From contig CAZFQG010000227.1 in assembly GCA_964520785.1 (NCBI GenBank), forward strand, positions 1 to 9,103: DNA of 9,103 nt, written 5' to 3'. This document shows, piece after piece, positions 6,420 to 9,103 of this stretch (position 1 is its first letter; the number at the start of each line of letters is the position of its first letter). The stretch is from CAZFQG01 sp964520785 (GTDB lineage: Bacteria > Planctomycetota > Planctomycetia > Pirellulales > Thermoguttaceae). The notes beneath the pieces are model-generated. The model was not told the DNA's origin and ran no database searches. It worked only from the letters and a program-made list of their open reading frames with translations. A program made the position numbers and the translations under genes.

Positions 6420-7615
6420 TGGCGCGGCGACGAAGAGTCCGGACTCCCCTCATACAGCGGTGGCACCGTTTCCGGTACGGCTGCTTGCCGGTACTGGGGT
6501 TCCTAAGCGCCAGCGCCGCCTTGCTCTGGCTTTGGGACACGCACATTTCCATGCCGGGCGCCGTGGGAGAAGTCGAGGTGGTTCAAGTCGACGTTGGCGC
6601 GCCGGTCGACGGGCTTCTGAAGCCGTTCTCCAAGGAAGAATGGAACCTGTTCGATCCGGTTCAACGGAACGAACTCGTCGCGCTCCTTGACGACCGGCCG
6701 ATTCAGGCGGAGATCGGAGTAGTCCGCGCGGAACTGAATGAATGCCGCCGGCGTCTCGACGCGGAGGCCCTCGCGCAACGATGGGATCAAGACACGGAAC
6801 TCCGTGATGCTGAAAGGGAACGGCGCCGTCTCGACTGGCGGATCGCCTCGCTCCGGCTCGATCTGCTCGACCGCCAGGCGGAAATCGAAATCGCCGAAAT
6901 CCAAGTCCGGCAGCACGACGCCTGGCTTGAATCACTCCGCGCGGGCTTTCTCTCCCGGACGGTGACGGACATTGAACTCCGCGAGGAGAATCTCAAACGC
7001 GAGGAAACGGCCAAGGCACGCGACCGCGCCATCCTGGCGAAGAACGAACTCGCCACCCAACTCGCCGACGCCGAGGAAACGCTTGCCGGATACTCCGATC
7101 CCCCCCCTCGCGACGTCGATAAATGGCTCACGCCCATCCTGGCCACCGTTTCCACGAAGGAGGCCGAAATCCGGCGATTGCAGACCGAGGCCGAACTCCT
7201 CGAAGTCCGTTCCCCGATCGACGGCGTCGTATCGCGAATTCATTGCCGGCCCGGCCAGGCCGTCCGTGCCGGAAATCCGATTCTCACCATCTCCGGCACC
7301 CAGGGACGTTTCATCGTCAGCTACCTTCGCCAGGGACGGCACCCACTGCCGGAAGTCGGTATGGAAGTGCTTGTCCGAAACCAACTTCCCGGAGCGAAAC
7401 CCCACAAGGCGTTTATCGACAGGGTAGGCCCCCAGTACGAACTACTGCCGCCCCATCACCTCATGGACTCAACCCGGCCCGAGTGGGGGCTCCCGCTCAG
7501 GATCACGTTCCCCACCGATCTCAAGGCCCTCCCCGGAGAACTCCTCGACATTACCTTCGTTCATGCGTCGGCGAAGGAAGCCGGCGACTGGAATAACGGT
7601 TCCGGGAACCTCTAG
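6419..7615 (+). CDS. HlyD-type membrane-fusion / periplasmic adaptor protein
   Basis: This 398-residue protein starts with a basic segment (MARRRRVR) and one membrane helix at about 22-40. Half of a biotinyl-lipoyl-like domain follows (VVQVDVGAPVDGLLKPF, about 54-70), then a long charged helical hairpin (about 95-262, rich in Glu/Arg/Leu and broken by a DPPP turn near 227-230). The second lipoyl half (VRSPIDGVVSRIHCRPGQAV, about 263-282) and a beta-barrel to about 380 complete it. This is the domain order of HlyD/EmrA-like adaptors that bridge an inner-membrane transporter to the periplasm or outer membrane. Its ATG overlaps the DUF4956 stop (TGATG), implying coupled translation. No ABC, MFS or RND transporter and no TolC-like gene is in the window, so its partner may be the DUF4956 protein or may be encoded elsewhere. 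A GGTTCC-G-GGAACC palindrome covers its last codons (7598-7610). Confidence 0.88.
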   Translation: MARRRRVRTPLIQRWHRFRYGCLPVLGFLSASAALLWLWDTHISMPGAVGEVEVVQVDVGAPVDGLLKPFSKEEWNLFDPVQRNELVALLDDRPIQAEIGVVRAELNECRRRLDAEALAQRWDQDTELRDAERERRRLDWRIASLRLDLLDRQAEIEIAEIQVRQHDAWLESLRAGFLSRTVTDIELREENLKREETAKARDRAILAKNELATQLADAEETLAGYSDPPPRDVDKWLTPILATVSTKEAEIRRLQTEAELLEVRSPIDGVVSRIHCRPGQAVRAGNPILTISGTQGRFIVSYLRQGRHPLPEVGMEVLVRNQLPGAKPHKAFIDRVGPQYELLPPHHLMDSTRPEWGLPLRITFPTDLKALPGELLDITFVHASAKEAGDWNNGSGNL

Positions 7616-7746
7616 CCATACTATTGGGGGGATGATTTCTTTGGCGGATCGCTATTGCATCCCAAGGCCGGTTCATGGAATAATATCAATGGTGAGGTTT
7701 GCATGGAGGACGTAGCAAGCCCGCTCCTGAAACGCACAATCCGACG

Positions 7747-7786
7747 TTGTCAAATGAAATATCCCTTTTTTTCTGATATTTGACAA
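7747..7786. repeat. Interrupted inverted repeat overlapping the FHA promoter
   Basis: TTGTCAAAT at 7747-7755 is the exact reverse complement of ATTTGACAA at 7778-7786. The right arm extends inward to GATAT (7775-7779), which pairs with ATATC (7759-7763) once a short bulge is allowed. The centre is a pyrimidine run with seven T. The right arm contains the TTGACA -35 box, as expected of an operator. It is not a normal terminator, since the T-run is in the loop. The remainder of 7616-7914 shows no gene. Confidence 0.7.
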
Positions 7787-7807
7787 TGGTGGTTTACTCG
7801 TTATGAC
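7780..7807 (+). promoter_or_regulatory. Sigma70-like promoter of the FHA gene
   Basis: A perfect TTGACA (7780-7785), a 16-bp spacer and TATGAC (7802-7807) lie about 108 bp upstream of the FHA start. The -35 box sits inside the right arm of the inverted repeat at 7747-7786. Confidence 0.5.
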
Positions 7808-7885
7808 GGTGAAGATACTTTCGCCATTGTCGTGCGTCGCCTGAGACCCGGGCGCGAGGTTCAACGAACGAAGGACGGGGAACGC

Positions 7886-7899
7886 GCACATGAATGTGC
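7886..7899. repeat. 14-bp palindrome next to the FHA ribosome binding site
   Basis: GCACAT-GA-ATGTGC is a perfect 6-bp inverted repeat with a 2-bp centre, ending 3 nt before the AAGGTGA Shine-Dalgarno (7903-7909). It could be a dimer binding site or form a GCAC/GTGC hairpin in the RNA. Confidence 0.55.
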
Positions 7900-7914
7900 C
7901 GGAAAGGTGAGGGA

Positions 7915-8574
7915 ATGGACGTTAAGCTCATTGTTGCCAGCGGGAAAAACAAGGGTGAGAGCATTCTTGTGACGGGGCCCAAGTTTTTCATCGGCCGCTC
8001 GGAGGATTGCCATTTGCGTCCCAACAGTGACTTGGTCAGCCGGCACCACTGCGCCGTCATCGTCGAAGAGGGCTATGCCGCCGTCCGCGATTTCGGCAGC
8101 AAAAACGGGTCATTCGTCAACGGAGAACGCGTTCAAGGAGAGATTGAACTGAAGTCGGGCGACATGCTGCAGGTCGGCCCCCTTAATTTCGAGGTGGAAC
8201 TGGTCGTCGAGTTGGCCGCAAAGAAAAAACCGAAAGTCCACAGCATCGAGGAGGCAGCCGCGAGGACCGTCCAGGCGGCGGCCGCGCGGCGCAGTGAAGA
8301 CGACATCGACATCGACGATTGGCTCGGCGAGGACGAACCGTCCGGAGAGACGACCGTGGCCGCGGCGCCGTCGGTCAAGGAGTTTGTGATGCCGGAGGCG
8401 TCCGAGACTTCCGCGAAGCCGGAGACGGAGGAATCGAAAACCGGTGATAAGTCGGGAGACAAAAAGGAAAAGCCGCCCAAGCAACCGCCCAATAAGTTCC
8501 ACGCCGTGAAGAAGAAGTCCGATAATACTCAGTCCGCCGCCGCTGATACGCTCAAACAGATGTTCGGCCGCTAG
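7915..8574 (+). CDS. FHA-domain protein with acidic/basic disordered tail
   Basis: This 219-residue protein carries an N-terminal forkhead-associated domain (about 3-98) with the full phosphothreonine-binding signature: GRS at 27-29, SRHH at 43-46, DFGSKNGSFVNG at 59-70 and a closing GDMLQVG. FHA domains bind phosphothreonine peptides, so the protein probably reads out a Ser/Thr kinase, though none is in the window. Residues 100-219 are low complexity: an Ala/Arg helix (EEAAARTVQAAAARR), an acidic patch with a single Trp (DDIDIDDWLGEDE, about 129-141), a Glu/Ser/Lys stretch and a basic end with LKQMFGR. No membrane segment or signal peptide is visible, so it is cytosolic. I chose the ATG at 7915 because AAGGTGA lies 5 nt upstream; the ATG at 7894 would sit within the palindrome and before this site. 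The small gene behind it is 38 nt away, probably cotranscribed. Confidence 0.9.
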   Translation: MDVKLIVASGKNKGESILVTGPKFFIGRSEDCHLRPNSDLVSRHHCAVIVEEGYAAVRDFGSKNGSFVNGERVQGEIELKSGDMLQVGPLNFEVELVVELAAKKKPKVHSIEEAAARTVQAAAARRSEDDIDIDDWLGEDEPSGETTVAAAPSVKEFVMPEASETSAKPETEESKTGDKSGDKKEKPPKQPPNKFHAVKKKSDNTQSAAADTLKQMFGR

Positions 8575-8596
8575 GGGTTCTGCTCTCCCCCCGGAT

Positions 8597-8604
8597 AAGG
8601 AGGT
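8597..8604 (+). promoter_or_regulatory. Perfect Shine-Dalgarno AAGGAGGT fixing a TTG start
   Basis: AAGGAGGT lies 8 nt before the TTG at 8613. It is the strongest ribosome binding site in the window and the main reason for accepting a TTG start. Confidence 0.8.
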
Positions 8605-8612
8605 CCAGGGAC

Positions 8613-8933
8613 TTGGCGCCGCCAATCGACCGCAAGAGACGCTACGTGACGAATTCGAACGAACCCAAGAAGTCCGCTCCGAAAAAAACCTCTCTTCTGG
8701 GAATCGGCTTGGACAATGATGACGGCCACACTCGGCTCACGCGCGGCAGGAATTTCGCCCTGGTCGGAGGTTCGGAGGAAACGCATTCCATCATGCAGGA
8801 GTCCGCGATCAAGATCAATGAACGCGTCGACAAGTCGGGGCGAAAGCTCGAAGACGTTTCCGCCGAAGAACTTAGAGAGATTTGCCGCGATGTCATCGAA
8901 TCCGTCGGGCGACCCCGGCGTAACCGGGACTGA
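8613..8933 (+). CDS. Small uncharacterised protein cotranscribed with the FHA gene
   Basis: This 106-residue protein starts at TTG behind a perfect Shine-Dalgarno. I do not recognise a named family. The N-terminus is basic (DRKRRYVTNSNEPKKS, APKK), followed by a Gly/Asp-rich segment (LLGIGLDNDDGHTRLTRG, residues 28-45). A FALVGGSEETH segment at 48-58 and an amphipathic helical second half (QESAIKINERVDKSGRKLEDVSAEELREICRDVIES) precede a basic end, GRPRRNRD. There is no signal peptide or membrane helix, so it is cytosolic. The reading frame has ordered codon use, whereas the opposite-strand frames across it do not. It follows the FHA gene by 38 nt. TxxD-like sites are present but a link to the FHA domain is only a guess. 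The stop codon lies within the first copy of the 17-bp tandem repeat. Confidence 0.8.
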   Translation: MAPPIDRKRRYVTNSNEPKKSAPKKTSLLGIGLDNDDGHTRLTRGRNFALVGGSEETHSIMQESAIKINERVDKSGRKLEDVSAEELREICRDVIESVGRPRRNRD

Positions 8934-8979
8934 GTCTTCGGCGCAACTGAGTCTTCGGCGCAACTGAGTCTTCGGCGCA
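8929..8979. repeat. Three perfect 17-bp tandem repeats
   Basis: ACTGAGTCTTCGGCGCA occurs three times without mismatch (8929-8945, 8946-8962, 8963-8979), followed by a partial AC. The first copy supplies the TGA stop of the small gene, so copy number changes leave that protein unaltered. Because 17 is not a multiple of three, the unit shifts the frame of anything read through it. Confidence 0.95.
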
Positions 8980-9026
8980 ACGGAATGCCTTTCTTACCGC
9001 GCAGATATTCGGCAAACCGGGGCATC

Positions 9027-9103
9027 TTATGAGTGGGGCGGCGGATCGGCGTGGAAATCGGTCTCGAACGCCGTCGAGAAATCGTAGACGTCGTTGAAGT
9101 CTT
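9027..9103 (-). CDS. C-terminal end of an unidentified protein (partial)
   Basis: On the minus strand an open frame enters from the right edge and ends at TAA (9029-9027), giving 24 codons: DFNDVYDFSTAFETDFHADP followed by PPHS. Third positions are nearly all G or C (mostly C), as in the confirmed genes here, which supports real coding. Too little is present to name a family. It converges on the small gene at 8613-8933. One nucleotide after its stop is an ATG opening MPRFAEYLRGKKG, discussed in the findings. Confidence 0.55.
   Translation of the reverse strand, partial: DFNDVYDFSTAFETDFHADPPPHS

Noticed and set aside
7598..7610. GGTTCC-G-GGAACC palindrome at the end of the HlyD gene as a terminator
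   Set aside because: The usable stem is only 4 bp after allowing a loop, and no T-run follows.
7673..7891. 72-codon minus-strand frame in the intergenic region before the FHA gene
   Set aside because: No ribosome binding site, mixed composition, and it runs through the inverted repeat and the promoter.
8575..8596. GGGG...CCCC pairing between the FHA gene and the small gene
   Set aside because: Short homopolymer pairing with no T-run; more likely chance than a terminator or attenuator.
8110..8625. 171-codon open frame on the minus strand
   Set aside because: Antisense to the FHA gene; Leu/Arg/Gly-rich composition mirrors the opposite strand and shows no family features.

Overview
The window looks like a piece of a chromosome from a planctomycete (Planctomycetota, probably the Pirellulales / Thermoguttaceae neighbourhood). 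This rests on three things: a BBP7-type outer-membrane beta-barrel protein, a family essentially restricted to planctomycetes; a secreted protein ending in tandem dockerin-like modules; and GC-rich coding sequence whose third codon positions are mostly G or C. The placement is inferred from gene content alone. There is no sign of phage, insertion sequence or CRISPR.

Layout. (1) Positions 2-1039 (+): the C-terminal end of a large secreted protein with a cadherin-like repeat, three tandem dockerin modules and a charged tail. (2) Positions 1139-2670 (-): a convergent block holding tRNA-Ser(GCT) with its own terminator, a dicluster ferredoxin, and a zinc-ribbon protein anchored by one C-terminal membrane helix; the two proteins are 33 nt apart. 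(3) Positions 2867-4585 (-): a 572-residue BBP7-like protein with a signal peptide and a long Pro/Glu-rich linker. (4) Positions 4586-4928: a divergent promoter region with a good sigma70-like promoter and a structured leader of about 140 nt. (5) Positions 4929-7615 (+): a tight three-gene operon encoding a VTC-type polyphosphate-polymerase-domain protein, a DUF4956 membrane protein and a HlyD-type membrane-fusion protein (gaps of 3 nt and -1 nt). (6) Positions 7616-7914: an intergenic region with an inverted repeat overlapping a promoter -35 box and a palindrome next to a ribosome binding site. (7) Positions 7915-8933 (+): an FHA-domain protein followed by a small uncharacterised protein that starts at TTG behind a perfect Shine-Dalgarno. 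(8) Positions 8929-8979: three perfect 17-bp tandem repeats covering that gene's stop codon. (9) Positions 9027-9103 (-): the last 24 codons of a further gene entering from the right.

The most interesting element is the VTC-DUF4956-HlyD cassette. A cytosolic triphosphate-tunnel enzyme domain and a membrane protein of unknown function are widely paired in bacteria. Here they are translationally linked to a periplasmic adaptor that has no transporter beside it. This suggests a membrane-associated polyanion (polyphosphate or similar) synthesis and translocation or sensing module, which is an inference and not shown by sequence alone. The FHA/small-protein pair is a second, quieter candidate for an undescribed two-gene unit.
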